Shown in pieces: positions 37,834 to 46,446 of a stretch of 64,000 nucleotides of DNA. The translations under genes and the position numbers were made by a program. Numbering within the stretch: position 1 is the first letter of the stretch; every line of letters starts with the position of its first letter. The DNA is taken from positions 23,425-87,424 of the forward strand of contig CALWOA010000010.1 in the NCBI GenBank assembly GCA_944382965.1, in the 5' to 3' direction. The notes under the pieces are model-generated. The model searched no databases and was not told the DNA's origin. It saw nothing but the letters and a program-made list of their open reading frames with translations. Origin of the DNA: an uncultured Oscillospiraceae bacterium (lineage in GTDB: Bacteria; Bacillota; Clostridia; Oscillospirales; Oscillospiraceae).

Positions 37834-37872
37834 AAAAATTCCACAGCCTTTTACAAGGCTGTGGAATTTTTT
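37834..37872 (+). terminator. Terminator after nfnB
   Basis: 17-bp arms (AAAAATTCCACAGCCTT / AAGGCTGTGGAATTTTT), TTAC loop, T tail. Confidence 0.93.
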
Positions 37873-37925
37873 GCCCTCAGGAAAGGAATATCCAGAATCC
37901 CACAACAGAGCAGGGAAAAAAGCCG

Positions 37926-38002
37926 TTTTTCCACAGTCTTTTCACAGGCTGTGGAAAAAATTAGCCCAAATCCCGGGAAAATCGGCCTTAGCCTGTGGAT
38001 AA
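37926..38002. other. Second DnaA-box-like cluster
   Basis: TTTTCCACA (37927-37935), TTTTCACAG (37940), TGTGGAAAA (37950-37958) and an exact consensus box TGTGGATAA (37994-38002). The first and third form an 11-bp inverted repeat. The gap 37873-38249 otherwise shows a short direct repeat of TATATACTTTACA type near 38040-38065 and the terminator copy described separately. Confidence 0.55.
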
Positions 38003-38157
38003 CTCCCGGAATTTCACAAAAAAGAAGGAAATTGTAATCTATATGTAAAGTATATATACTTTACAGTAAATGAGAATTACACAAGGGCATTCCCCCTTCC
38101 CTTTCCATAATATGTGGAATTTTTTTGCAGGTCCTTTTGGCATAGACTCATCTTTGG

Positions 38158-38198
38158 CAAGAAAAAACCCGGCTGAATGCTCAGCCGGGCCATGCCAA
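38158..38198 (-). repeat. Terminator-like repeat, copy 1
   Basis: CAAGAAAAAACCCGGCTGAA and TGCTCAGCCGGG followed by TGCCAATAT; the same ~40-bp sequence recurs at 38678-38718. The hairpin CCCGGCTGA / TCAGCCGGG has its T-run (TTTTTTC) on the minus strand, so it ends the lipoprotein gene transcript. Confidence 0.8.
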
Positions 38199-38249
38199 TA
38201 TGTGATCCAAAATACAGAACAACAGGTTACGAGGGAAAGGAATTACGAG

Positions 38250-38618
38250 TTAACCGATTCGGGTAAACTCCATGAAAAAGGCGCCTTCTTCCAGGGTCAG
38301 CTTGTCACCGGTGCAGTTGTAGCTGACGATTGTATCCGTGTCATCAAACTTCATTGCAAGGGTATCCTCGCTGAAAATGTAGTGGAAATTCTGCACATCT
38401 TCGCTCAGACTCTGGGATGTGCTGGTTTTCACGGAGCCGGTACCGTCATCACACAGGGTCAAGGTGATATCCGCTGTGGCAGCTTCCCCGTTCTCCATGG
38501 AAACAGAATCCAGTTCCATCGCAGTTTCCCAGGTTCCAACAATGGAATTTGCATTTGCGGCACATCCGCAGAGGACAATACCCAGAATCAAAAAAACACA
38601 AATCATACGCATCTTCAC
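38250..38618 (-). CDS. Small lipoprotein, unknown
   Basis: 122 residues. Lipoprotein signal: MKMRMICVFLILGIVLCGC, lipobox LCGC with lipidated Cys at residue 19. The mature part reads SIVGTWETAMELDSV and ITLTLCDDGTGSVKTST, like the beta-strand pattern of small lipocalin-like or DUF-type surface proteins. Flanked by two copies of the same terminator, which suggests insertion or duplication. Confidence 0.78.
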   Translation of the reverse strand: MKMRMICVFLILGIVLCGCAANANSIVGTWETAMELDSVSMENGEAATADITLTLCDDGTGSVKTSTSQSLSEDVQNFHYIFSEDTLAMKFDDTDTIVSYNCTGDKLTLEEGAFFMEFTRIG

Positions 38619-38677
38619 GGCAATTTCCTCCTATGCTTGGAATCTAAACCCATTTTGTCATAGAAAATCTTAAAAGT

Positions 38678-38718
38678 CAAGAAAAAACCCGGCTGAATGC
38701 TCAGCCGGGTTTTGCCAA
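38678..38718 (-). repeat. Terminator-like repeat, copy 2 (guaB terminator)
   Basis: Same CAAGAAAAAACCCGGCTGAA / TGCTCAGCCGGG unit as at 38158, here with a perfect AAAACCCGGCTGA / TCAGCCGGGTTTT stem. It directly follows the guaB stop. Confidence 0.85.
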
Positions 38719-38721
38719 TAT

Positions 38722-40227
38722 TTATTTTACATTGGAGGTAGAACGCAGGGTCACGTCGTGCGCGCCGCCTTCTACAATGGAAACGGAGGAAACCAAAGTC
38801 AGCTTGGCATCCCGCTGCAGGTCGGGGATGTTGGTCACGCCTACATTGCACATGGTGGACTTGACCTTGTACAGGGATGCTTCCACATTGTCGTGGAGGG
38901 AACCAGCGTAAGTGACGTAGGAGTCCACGCCCTCTTCAAAGCTCAGCTTGGCGGAACCGCCCAGGTCATAGCGCTGCCAGTTCCGGGCACGGTTGGAGCC
39001 TTCACCCCAGTACTCCTTCATATAAGCGCCGTTGATCATCACCTTGTTGGTGGGGCTTTCGTCAAACCGGGCAAAGTACCGGCCCAGCATCAGGAAGTCT
39101 GCGCCCATGGCCAGAGCCAGGGTCATGTGGTAATCGTGGACAATACCGCCGTCGGAGCAGATAGGCACATAGATGCCGGTCTCCCGGAAGTACTGATCCC
39201 GGGCTGCGGCAACCTCAATCAAAGCGGTGGCCTGACCACGGCCAATGCCCTTGGTCTCCCGGGTGATGCAGATGGAGCCGCCGCCGATACCCACTTTAAC
39301 GAAGTCCGCACCGGCCTCAGCCAGGAACCGGAAGCCGTCCTTGTCTACCACGTTGCCGGCGCCGATCTTGACCTTGTCACCGTAGTTCTGACGAACCCAG
39401 TCAATGGTCTTCTTCTGCCAGCAGGTGTAGCCTTCGGAGGAGTCAATGACCAGCACATCCGCACCGGCTTCCAGCAGAGCGGGAATCCGGGTGGCGTAGT
39501 CCCGGGTGTTGATGCCCGCACCCACCAGGTAGCGCTTCTTGCTGTCCAGCAGCTCCAGGGGATTTTCCTTGTGGGAAGAGTAGTCCTTGCGGAATACGAA
39601 GTACATCAGATGGTCGTTTTCGTCCACAATGGGTAGGCTGTTGAGCTTGTGCTCCCAGATGATATCGTTGGCTTCCTTCAATGTGGTGGAAGCGGGAGCG
39701 GTAATCAGCTTTTCCCGGGGAGTCATGAAATCCCGGACCTTTTCGTCGGCGCTCATCCGGGAAACCCGGTAATCACGGCTGGTGACAATGCCCAGGAGCT
39801 TGCCGTTGGCGGTGCCGTCATCGGTGATGGCCATGGTGGAGAAGCCCTTCTTGGCCTTCAGCTCCAGCACGTCTGCCAAAGTGGCCTCGGGGGTCAGGTT
39901 GGAAGCGGAGGTAACAAAGCCGGCCTTGTAGCCCTTGACTCTGGCAACCATAGCGGCCTGATTCTCAATGGTCTGGGAACCGAAGATGAAGCTGATGCCG
40001 CCTTCCTTCGCCAGAGCGATGGCCAGGGTATCGTTGGACACGGACTGCATGACGGCGGAAGTCAGGGGTACATTCAAAGACAAAGCAGGCTCTTCCACAC
40101 CCTTGCGGTACTTGACCAGGGGCGTTCTCAGGCTGACACGATCGGGAATGCAATCTTCAGAGGTATAGCCGGGAATCAGCAGATACTCGCTGAAGGTGTG
40201 ACTGGGTTCCGGATAATAGTACGCCAT
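38722..40227 (-). CDS. guaB: Inosine-5'-monophosphate dehydrogenase
   Basis: 501 residues. It oxidises IMP to XMP, the committed step of GMP synthesis. TIM barrel with the catalytic loop [20 protein letters not shown] (nucleophile Cys320), two inserted CBS domains (about 105-225; [16 protein letters not shown]) and the mobile flap region [12 protein letters not shown]. The C-terminal part differs from Bacillus GuaB, resembling the shorter-flap type found in some anaerobes. Confidence 0.95.
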   Translation of the reverse strand: MAYYYPEPSHTFSEYLLIPGYTSEDCIPDRVSLRTPLVKYRKGVEEPALSLNVPLTSAVMQSVSNDTLAIALAKEGGISFIFGSQTIENQAAMVARVKGYKAGFVTSASNLTPEATLADVLELKAKKGFSTMAITDDGTANGKLLGIVTSRDYRVSRMSADEKVRDFMTPREKLITAPASTTLKEANDIIWEHKLNSLPIVDENDHLMYFVFRKDYSSHKENPLELLDSKKRYLVGAGINTRDYATRIPALLEAGADVLVIDSSEGYTCWQKKTIDWVRQNYGDKVKIGAGNVVDKDGFRFLAEAGADFVKVGIGGGSICITRETKGIGRGQATALIEVAAARDQYFRETGIYVPICSDGGIVHDYHMTLALAMGADFLMLGRYFARFDESPTNKVMINGAYMKEYWGEGSNRARNWQRYDLGGSAKLSFEEGVDSYVTYAGSLHDNVEASLYKVKSTMCNVGVTNIPDLQRDAKLTLVSSVSIVEGGAHDVTLRSTSNVK

Positions 40228-40267
40228 GGGTAGTTCCTCCTAATGTATATATAGATTTGAAAAAAGC

Positions 40268-41188
40268 TTACAACGTTTCACCGTCACCGGCGTCCAGCAC
40301 TTCCCGGACAACCTTGCCGTCACTGCTCAGATGCTTGAAGTTGCCCAGAATTTCGCTGACCGGGTCCACAATGGCAAAGGTATGAGGGTATTTCCGAACA
40401 ATCCGGGCCACCGCCGGAGCCTGGGTTTTGTTCACTACGCAGATCAGCACGCTGGTTTCCCGACCGGAGTACATACCCTTGGCGGGAATCAACGTGGTAG
40501 AATGGTGCAGCTTGGAAATCAGTTCCTTGGAAATTTCCTCAGGGTGGTCGGTAATGATTTCAAAGGAAATGGCCTCCCGGCCGGACTTCATCAGCCGTTC
40601 TCCCACGGTAGAGGACAGGAAGCAGTACAGGATGCACAGAATCACCGGCTCCATCTGGAAACCATAGACAAAGTAGCTGCTGATGGCGATGAAGGAATTG
40701 ATGGCGAAGCTCATGCTGAAGAAGGACTTCTCCGGGCTGCGCTTGTGAACAATGGCGGAAATGAAGTCTGTTCCGCCGGTGTAGGCACTGGCCTTCACCA
40801 GAATGGAATAGACAAAGCCCTGGATGATGCCGGCTATCATGGGTCCCAGAATTTTGCTGGTACCGCTGTCGGTGGAGTAGGCAATGGCGGAAATGTCGAT
40901 TTTTTCCAGCAGCAGCAGTCCTACAGAGAAAACCACCACATAGACCATACTGCGCACCGCCAAAGGCTTGCTGACTTCGTAGTAACACCACAGGGCCAGA
41001 GGAATGTTGATAATCAGGCTCAGATAACCCACACTGATACCGGTGATGTACTGAATCATGGTGCAGATGCCGTTCAGTCCCGCCGGGGCGAACTGGTTGG
41101 GAAAGACGAACAGCTCGTAGTTCACAGCGCCGATCAAGGCGACGAAGGCGATAACAAGATAGGTCCAGACCTTTTTTGCAGTTTGCAT
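40268..41188 (-). CDS. YitT family membrane protein (DUF2179 C-terminus)
   Basis: 306 residues from ATG 41188 (MQTAKKVWTYLVIAFVALIGA) with GGGAG 9 bp upstream; a longer frame lacks a site. Five or six helices with the family pattern NYELFVFPNQFAPAGLNGICTMIQYITG and SAYTGGTDFISAIVHK, then a cytosolic DUF2179 domain (SFEIITDHPEEISKELISKLHHSTT). Function unknown; DUF2179 resembles small ligand-binding domains. Confidence 0.88.
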   Translation of the reverse strand: MQTAKKVWTYLVIAFVALIGAVNYELFVFPNQFAPAGLNGICTMIQYITGISVGYLSLIINIPLALWCYYEVSKPLAVRSMVYVVVFSVGLLLLEKIDISAIAYSTDSGTSKILGPMIAGIIQGFVYSILVKASAYTGGTDFISAIVHKRSPEKSFFSMSFAINSFIAISSYFVYGFQMEPVILCILYCFLSSTVGERLMKSGREAISFEIITDHPEEISKELISKLHHSTTLIPAKGMYSGRETSVLICVVNKTQAPAVARIVRKYPHTFAIVDPVSEILGNFKHLSSDGKVVREVLDAGDGETL

Positions 41189-41496
41189 ACCATATGCTCC
41201 CAAGATAAAAGAAAAAATCGGAAAGATGAAAACGCTCTGTTTCTTAATCATAAATTTTAGCATAGCTTTTCTGCAGGGTCAAGCTGTAAAGTGACGAAAA
41301 TTTGCAAGGAATGAGGGAAGGTTTCCATGCCCTTCTGCAACTGTCCGCTGCTTGCGCATCATTGTCCGTAGAAAGAGAAAAAACAGTGCAAACGGAAAAA
41401 GCAAGGAAAATTTCTGGGCTGGCCAAAAGTTTTACCCTATCTTTACCATGGGGGCGCTATAATGTTTTCGTTATATTTTGACAAACGGAGGAAACT
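41189..41496 (+). promoter_or_regulatory. Divergent gap with -10 element for the oadB operon
   Basis: 308 bp between divergent yitT-like gene and oadB. TATAAT at 41458-41463, 33 bp before the oadB start, which has ACGGAGGAAA as ribosome site. No convincing -35 at 17 bp. Nothing else recognised in the gap. Confidence 0.5.
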
Positions 41497-42594
41497 ATGG
41501 AAGTATTGATTCAGAATCTGTATGACATCACATGGCAGCAAATGATCATGTGGGTCATCGGCGGTGTGCTGATCTACCTGGCCATCGTCAAGGAGATGGA
41601 ACCGACCCTGCTGCTGCCTATGGGCTTTGGTGCCATCCTGGTAAACCTGCCCAACTCCGGCGCTGCGGCAGTGATTGAACACCTGTTTGAAATCGGCATC
41701 AACCAGCATGAGTTGTTCCCGCTGCTGCTGTTCATCGGCATCGGCGCTATGATCGATTTCCAGCCCCTGCTGACTAACCCCAAACTGATGATTTTCGGTG
41801 CGGCGGCACAGTTTGGTATCTTCTTTACCCTGTGCATGGCTTCCCTGTTCGGCTTCCAGCTCAATGATGCTGCTTCCATTGCCATCATCGGCGCAGCCGA
41901 CGGCCCCACCTCAATTTTCGTTTCCCAGATGCTCAAGTCCAACTATACCGCTGCCATTATGGTAGCCGCTTATTCCTACATGGCTCTGGTGCCCATGGTC
42001 CAGCCGCCCATCATCAAGCTGTGCACCACCAAGGCTGAGCGGAAGATCCGGATGCAGTACAAGGGCAAGCCCGTTTCCAAGCGGACCAAGATCCTCTTCC
42101 CCATTGTGGTTACCATCATTGTGGGCCTGGTGGCTCCCGATGCCGTTGTCCTGATTGGTTTCCTGATGTTCGGCAACCTGATCCGGGAGTGCGGCGTGCT
42201 GAACTCTCTGTCCGAAACCGCCCAGAACGTGCTGGCAAACCTGATCACCATTCTGCTGGGCATCACCATTGCTTCCCGGATGAGCGCCGAGGAATTCCTG
42301 CGCTTTGAGACTCTGCTGATTATGGGCCTGGGCCTGGTTGCCTTCATTGTGGATACCTTCGGCGGTGTGATGATTGCCAAGATCATGAACCTGTTCGTCA
42401 AGGAGAAGATCAACCCCATGATCGGCGCTGCTGGTATTTCCGCTTTCCCCATGTCCGCCCGTGTGGTACATAAGCTGGGCCTGGAGGAGGACAACCAGAA
42501 TTTCCTGCTGATGCACTCCATCGGCGTCAACGTATCCGGTCAGATCGCCTCCGTTATCGCCGGCGGCCTGATCCTGGCTTTGGTAGGAGGTTAA
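41497..42594 (+). CDS. Na+-translocating decarboxylase beta subunit (OadB/GcdB type)
   Basis: 365 residues, about nine helices. It contains the functional core of the family: LFIGIGAMIDFQPLL, IIGAADGPTSIFVSQML (Na+-binding region) and AAGISAFPMSARVVHKLGLEEDNQNFLLMHSIG. In complete pumps this subunit decarboxylates carboxybiotin and exports Na+. No alpha subunit, biotin carrier or acyl-CoA partner gene is nearby, so the partners are elsewhere or the unit is used differently. Followed by a 43-residue gamma-like protein. Confidence 0.92.
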   Translation: MEVLIQNLYDITWQQMIMWVIGGVLIYLAIVKEMEPTLLLPMGFGAILVNLPNSGAAAVIEHLFEIGINQHELFPLLLFIGIGAMIDFQPLLTNPKLMIFGAAAQFGIFFTLCMASLFGFQLNDAASIAIIGAADGPTSIFVSQMLKSNYTAAIMVAAYSYMALVPMVQPPIIKLCTTKAERKIRMQYKGKPVSKRTKILFPIVVTIIVGLVAPDAVVLIGFLMFGNLIRECGVLNSLSETAQNVLANLITILLGITIASRMSAEEFLRFETLLIMGLGLVAFIVDTFGGVMIAKIMNLFVKEKINPMIGAAGISAFPMSARVVHKLGLEEDNQNFLLMHSIGVNVSGQIASVIAGGLILALVGG

Positions 42595-42598
42595 TATT

Positions 42599-42730
42599 AT
42601 GCAGCTGCATCTCGATTATTTGATGGAAGCCCTGCCCATTATGGGCAATGGCATGCTGGGTATTTTCATTGTCACCGGTGTGATCATTGCAGTTGTCAGC
42701 CTGCTGAACAAGCTGACCGAGGGTAAATAA
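42599..42730 (+). CDS. OadG-like tiny membrane subunit
   Basis: 43 residues: one helix (GNGMLGIFIVTGVIIAVVSLLNKL) and a short charged end, starting 4 bp after oadB with GGAGG overlapping its stop region. Position and shape match the gamma/delta-type small subunit that holds decarboxylase pumps together, but the usual C-terminal His/Pro-rich linker is absent. Short, so the call rests on context. Confidence 0.75.
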   Translation: MQLHLDYLMEALPIMGNGMLGIFIVTGVIIAVVSLLNKLTEGK

Positions 42731-42736
42731 AGAATG

Positions 42737-42760
42737 TAAGGAGGGCGAAAGCCCTCCTTA
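42737..42760 (+). terminator. Hairpin after OadG-like gene
   Basis: Stem TAAGGAGGGC / GCCCTCCTTA with a GAAA tetraloop. The T-run is poor, so it may be an attenuating or stabilising structure more than a full terminator. Confidence 0.65.
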
Positions 42761-42794
42761 CTGATTCTTAACTGAATCTTTGCCACTGCTGCTC

Positions 42795-42823
42795 TTTACC
42801 AGAAAAGGGCACCTCGGTATAAT
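42795..42823 (+). promoter_or_regulatory. Promoter of SLC13-type transporter
   Basis: TTTACC (42795-42800), 17-bp spacer, TATAAT (42818-42823), 34 bp before the start at 42857. Confidence 0.8.
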
Positions 42824-42856
42824 AAAACGATATTGCATAAAGAAAGGAAATGAGAA

Positions 42857-44161
42857 ATGCTCCCTGCCATCTTACTGTTTGCCGCAACCTATGTCCTCAT
42901 GCTGACCTTCAGCAAATACCGCCCCTACATCGCCCTGGGCTCCGGCTTGATTTTTATTGTGACCGGTATGCTGCCTTTGGGCGATATTATTCCCTCTCTG
43001 GACTTTAACGTACTGCTGATGATCGGCGGCACCATGGGTCTGGTGCAGCTGTTTATTGACAGCCACATGCCCGAACGTCTGGCTGATATGATTATGGCCA
43101 AGGTCCCCACCATTCAGTGGGCAGCGGTGTGCCTGTCCCTGTTTGCCGGTGTGATCTCCGCCTTTGTGGACAACGTGGCAACGGTGCTGATGGTGGCGCC
43201 GGTGGCTTTGGAAATCTGCAAGAAGCTGAAAACCAATCCCATCCCCATCCTCATTGCCATCGCAGTTTCCTCCAACCTCCAGGGTGCTGCGACTTTGGTC
43301 GGTGACACCACCGCCATTATGCTGGGCTCTGCTCTGAACATGAGCTTCATGGACTTCTTCTGGTACTACGGCAAGCCCTCCATCTTCTTTGCCGTGGAGC
43401 TGGGCGCTGTGCTGTCTGCCTGCATTGTCTACTGGATTTTCCGGAAGGAAAAGGGCCAGATCCCCAAGGCCGCTTCCCTGACCGAGGTTTCCGACTATGT
43501 TCCCACCTTCCTGCTGCTGGGTGCCATCGGCCTGCTGATCTGCGCTTCCTTCGCTCCCGACAGCTGGAACCTGCCTGCAGAAATCAACGGCATCATCTGC
43601 TGCTCTTTGCTGGTGGTGGGCCTGATTTACAACTACCTGCGCAATAAGACTGTGGAGTCCGTGGTTGGCCCCCTGAAGGCCATTGACTTTGAAACCCTGG
43701 GCCTGCTGGTGGGACTGTTCCTGATGATCGGCGGCATTTCCAACATGGGTGTCATCGATGCTCTGGCTGGACTGCTGGCCAAGCTGGGCGGCGGCAACCT
43801 GCTGCTGATGTTTACCATCATCGTCTGGGCTTCCGTGCTGATTTCCGCCTTCATTGACAACATCCCCTATGTGGCAACCATGATTCCCGTCATCGGCGGC
43901 CTGGCTGCTCAGTTGGCTCCCGGTCTGGGTGTGGACCCGGTGCTGGTGGGTATCCCCCTGTACTTCGGCCTGCTCTCCGGCGCTACCCTGGGCGGCAACA
44001 TCACCCCCATCGGCGCTTCCGCCAACATCACTGCCATCGGCATTCTCCGCCGGGAAGGCTACGAAGTGGCGAACAAGGATTTCTTCTGCATCGGCATCCC
44101 CTTCACCCTGTCCGCTGTGATTCCCGCTTATATCTATATCTGGCTGGTTTACGGCGTATAA
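42857..44161 (+). CDS. SLC13/ArsB/CitM-type ion transporter
   Basis: 434 residues and about 11 helices with two inverted halves. Repeat signatures SAFVDNVATVLMVAPVALEI and SAFIDNIPYVATMIPVIGGL each hold the S-x-x-x-D-N hairpin motif, followed by SSNLQGAATLVGDTTAIMLG and LGGNITPIGASANITAIG. The family covers NhaD Na+/H+ antiporters, citrate or dicarboxylate carriers and arsenite exporters; which one cannot be told. Next to a Na+ pump subunit, a Na+-coupled carrier is attractive (inference). Confidence 0.88.
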   Translation: MLPAILLFAATYVLMLTFSKYRPYIALGSGLIFIVTGMLPLGDIIPSLDFNVLLMIGGTMGLVQLFIDSHMPERLADMIMAKVPTIQWAAVCLSLFAGVISAFVDNVATVLMVAPVALEICKKLKTNPIPILIAIAVSSNLQGAATLVGDTTAIMLGSALNMSFMDFFWYYGKPSIFFAVELGAVLSACIVYWIFRKEKGQIPKAASLTEVSDYVPTFLLLGAIGLLICASFAPDSWNLPAEINGIICCSLLVVGLIYNYLRNKTVESVVGPLKAIDFETLGLLVGLFLMIGGISNMGVIDALAGLLAKLGGGNLLLMFTIIVWASVLISAFIDNIPYVATMIPVIGGLAAQLAPGLGVDPVLVGIPLYFGLLSGATLGGNITPIGASANITAIGILRREGYEVANKDFFCIGIPFTLSAVIPAYIYIWLVYGV

Positions 44162-44172
44162 AATCAGAAAAC

Positions 44173-44206
44173 AAAACTCCCGCAGAATTTTCTGCGGGAG
44201 TTTTTT
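44173..44206. terminator. Bidirectional terminator
   Basis: Perfect 15-bp arms AAAACTCCCGCAGAA / TTCTGCGGGAGTTTT around a short T centre, with A and T runs on both sides. It serves the transporter and the convergent KdpE-like gene. Confidence 0.93.
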
Positions 44207-44213
44207 CATATCC

Positions 44214-44915
44214 TTATTCATCCAGCATCCGGTAGCCGACGCCCAATTCGTTGGTAACGTAGCGGTTGTCGCCCGGGCGGCAGCCCAGTTTTTTGCGGAT
44301 ATTGGCCATGTTTACCTGGAGCTTCTTGATGCTACCATCGTCCATTGCCCCCCAAATGGAGCGGATAATGGCGGAGTAGGTCATTACCTTTCCGGTGTGC
44401 TGGCTTAAAAGGGCCAGAATGTTGAATTCCGTCTGGGTCAGATGCACCAGTTTTCCCCCAACGGTAACCTGTCGGCGGTCATAGTCAATCAGCAGATCAT
44501 CCACTGCAAAGGTGCCGCTGGAGGCGGCGGCCTCCAGCCGGTGACGGCTCACCCGCAGAGCAGCCCGCACCCGGGCCAGCAGTTCGGCGGTGCCGAAGGG
44601 CTTGGTGATGTAGTCGTTGGCTCCCAGATCCAGGGCGGAAACTTTGTCCTGTTCCTCGCTCCGGGCGGAAAGCACCAGAATGGGCACCAGGCTGTCCTGA
44701 CGGACCACCCGGATAAATTCTTCCCCGTCCAGATCCGGCAGCCCCAGATCCAGCACCACCAGATCCGGCATGTGGGAATTTACCATCAGCATTCCCTGAC
44801 GGCAGCGCTGGGCGGTAAGCACCTGAAAATCGTTGGCTTCCAGGATGGCCTGAATAAAGCTGGCAATGTTGTGGTCATCCTCCACAACCAGAACTTTGTA
44901 TTTGTTATTCGACAC
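44214..44915 (-). CDS. KdpE-like response regulator
   Basis: 233 residues from a GTG at 44915, with GGAGGAAG 9 bp before; an upstream extension would lie inside the kinase gene. Receiver: VVEDDHNIASFIQA, phospho-Asp in LVVLDLGLPDLDGEEF, SARSEEQDK and GANDYITKPFG; winged helix ends with MANIRKKLGCRPGDNRYVTNELGVGYRM. Typical KdpE spacing. Its start overlaps the kinase stop. Confidence 0.88.
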   Translation of the reverse strand: MSNNKYKVLVVEDDHNIASFIQAILEANDFQVLTAQRCRQGMLMVNSHMPDLVVLDLGLPDLDGEEFIRVVRQDSLVPILVLSARSEEQDKVSALDLGANDYITKPFGTAELLARVRAALRVSRHRLEAAASSGTFAVDDLLIDYDRRQVTVGGKLVHLTQTEFNILALLSQHTGKVMTYSAIIRSIWGAMDDGSIKKLQVNMANIRKKLGCRPGDNRYVTNELGVGYRMLDE

Positions 44916-45966
44916 GGTTTTCTTCCTCCATTTCCAGTGCAAAATAGAATGCCGCACCGCCTTCGGGACGGTTCTGGGCGTAAATCCGGGAGCCATGGGC
45001 CCGGACGATGGTATCGCAGACGCTTAAGCCGATGCCCATGCTGCTGCGGCTGGTGTCTGTGGGGGCCTGTCCGGAAAGCTGAGTAGTGAACAGCTGCCCC
45101 ATCCGCTGAGGATCAATGCCCTTGCCGTCATCCTCCACCCGGAAAATCGCCTGGCTGCCTTTCACATCCACCCTTAACCACAGATGCTGCATGCCTTCCC
45201 CATGAAGTACCGCATTTTCCAGCAGGTTCATCAGAACCTGCTCGATGAGCATAGCATCCATGGGAATCAGAATAAACTCCTCCGGCAGGGAAACTTCTAC
45301 CTGCTGATTGGGATAGTGCTTGTAAAATTTCACCAGCACATCGTCAATCAGCTCCTCCAGCACGGTGCTTTTCATCTTCAGCTGCACCGTACCGGAATCA
45401 ATCCGGGTGATGGAAAGCAGATTCTCCACCATCCGCACCAGCCATTGGGCGTCGTTGGAGACGCCTTCCAGCATTTGCAGGTGCTTTTCCCGGGAGAAGG
45501 AATCGTAATTTTCCCGCATGGCTGAGCAGGCACCGTAAATGGCAGTCAGAGGGGTGCGCAGATCGTGGGATACCGCTCGGAGCAGATTGCCCCGCATCCG
45601 TTCGGTTTCTGCTTCGGCCTTCAGTTTTTCCTGGCGCTTCAGCTGGGTGGTCAGGGTGCCGGTCATAATGGCAACCACCAGCATCACCACAGCAGAGGCA
45701 ATGCACTCCGGAGAAATCAGATCAAAGGCCCAGTAAGGGTAAGTAAAAGCAAAATTCACCGCCAGAACGCTGACTAGAGAAGCGGCGATGCCCCAGAAAT
45801 ATCCCTGGGTGCGCCAGGAGACCAGAAACACCCCCAGCACAAAAATCATGGGGATCAGGCTCTGGGTATCAAACAGCATCTGCAAAAGCAGATTCACAAA
45901 GAAGGTGGCAATCAGCGTCAGCAACGTGAAGATGCCGTCGGAAGGTTTCAGGGAAAAAAACTGCAT
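44905..45966 (-). CDS. KdpD-like histidine kinase, short form
   Basis: 353 residues from ATG 45966 (MQFFSLKPSDGIFTLL) after GAGGTGATCCC. A DUF4118 four-helix membrane domain (about 12-115), HisKA with LLRAVSHDLRTPLTAIYGACSAM, and HATPase with NLLENAVLHGEG and MGIGLSVCDTIVRAHG. The N-terminal KdpD and USP sensor domains of full KdpD are missing, and no kdpABC genes are nearby; such short forms probably sense something other than K+ limitation. Confidence 0.88.
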   Translation of the reverse strand: MQFFSLKPSDGIFTLLTLIATFFVNLLLQMLFDTQSLIPMIFVLGVFLVSWRTQGYFWGIAASLVSVLAVNFAFTYPYWAFDLISPECIASAVVMLVVAIMTGTLTTQLKRQEKLKAEAETERMRGNLLRAVSHDLRTPLTAIYGACSAMRENYDSFSREKHLQMLEGVSNDAQWLVRMVENLLSITRIDSGTVQLKMKSTVLEELIDDVLVKFYKHYPNQQVEVSLPEEFILIPMDAMLIEQVLMNLLENAVLHGEGMQHLWLRVDVKGSQAIFRVEDDGKGIDPQRMGQLFTTQLSGQAPTDTSRSSMGIGLSVCDTIVRAHGSRIYAQNRPEGGAAFYFALEMEEENRVE

Positions 45967-46446
45967 GGGATCACCTCGGAAGCTATTATACCAGTTTTTT
46001 TGAAAAAAGGCACCCGGCTGCAAAAATTTTGTCGAAAAAAGTGGGTAAGGATCCGGAAAAGATTTTTTCACCGGCAGCAAAGCGGGATACAGAAATGGAG
46101 AAAAAATCTTGGGACTTCACCGAAAATAATTCACAAAAGCCAGATAGAAAATAAAGAAAATGTTTTGCTTTCTCCGACTTTCAAGGTGTAAAATAAAACA
46201 TGGCTTGCAATATTTACACAGTCATATAACCATATAACATAATAAAATGACAACAAAATGGAGCTACATGAACCAAAATGACGGTTCTAAAAAATATTTG
46301 GACACATTATCCCGTTGACCAGGATTTGGCAAGAAAAATTTGCTTGAAATCGCTAAAAAAGTATTGATTTTGATGGTTTCGTCAATTGACCCCCGGCAGG
46401 TTTTCTGCTAAAATAAAGCCATCCAAAAACGAGAGGAGGAAAAACA
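45967..46446 (+). promoter_or_regulatory. Long divergent gap with nfeD promoter
   Basis: 480 bp. TTGACC (46386-46391), 17-bp spacer, TAAAAT (46409-46414) is a good promoter for nfeD, whose site is GAGAGGAGG. The stretch 46000-46380 is AT-rich with many A tracts, and I see no gene or clear hairpin; it may hold the kinase promoter and bent DNA. Confidence 0.7.

Noticed and set aside
38033-38070. Direct TATATACTTTACA repeat as an operator
   Set aside because: Two short AT-rich partial copies without symmetry or a nearby start; too weak to call.
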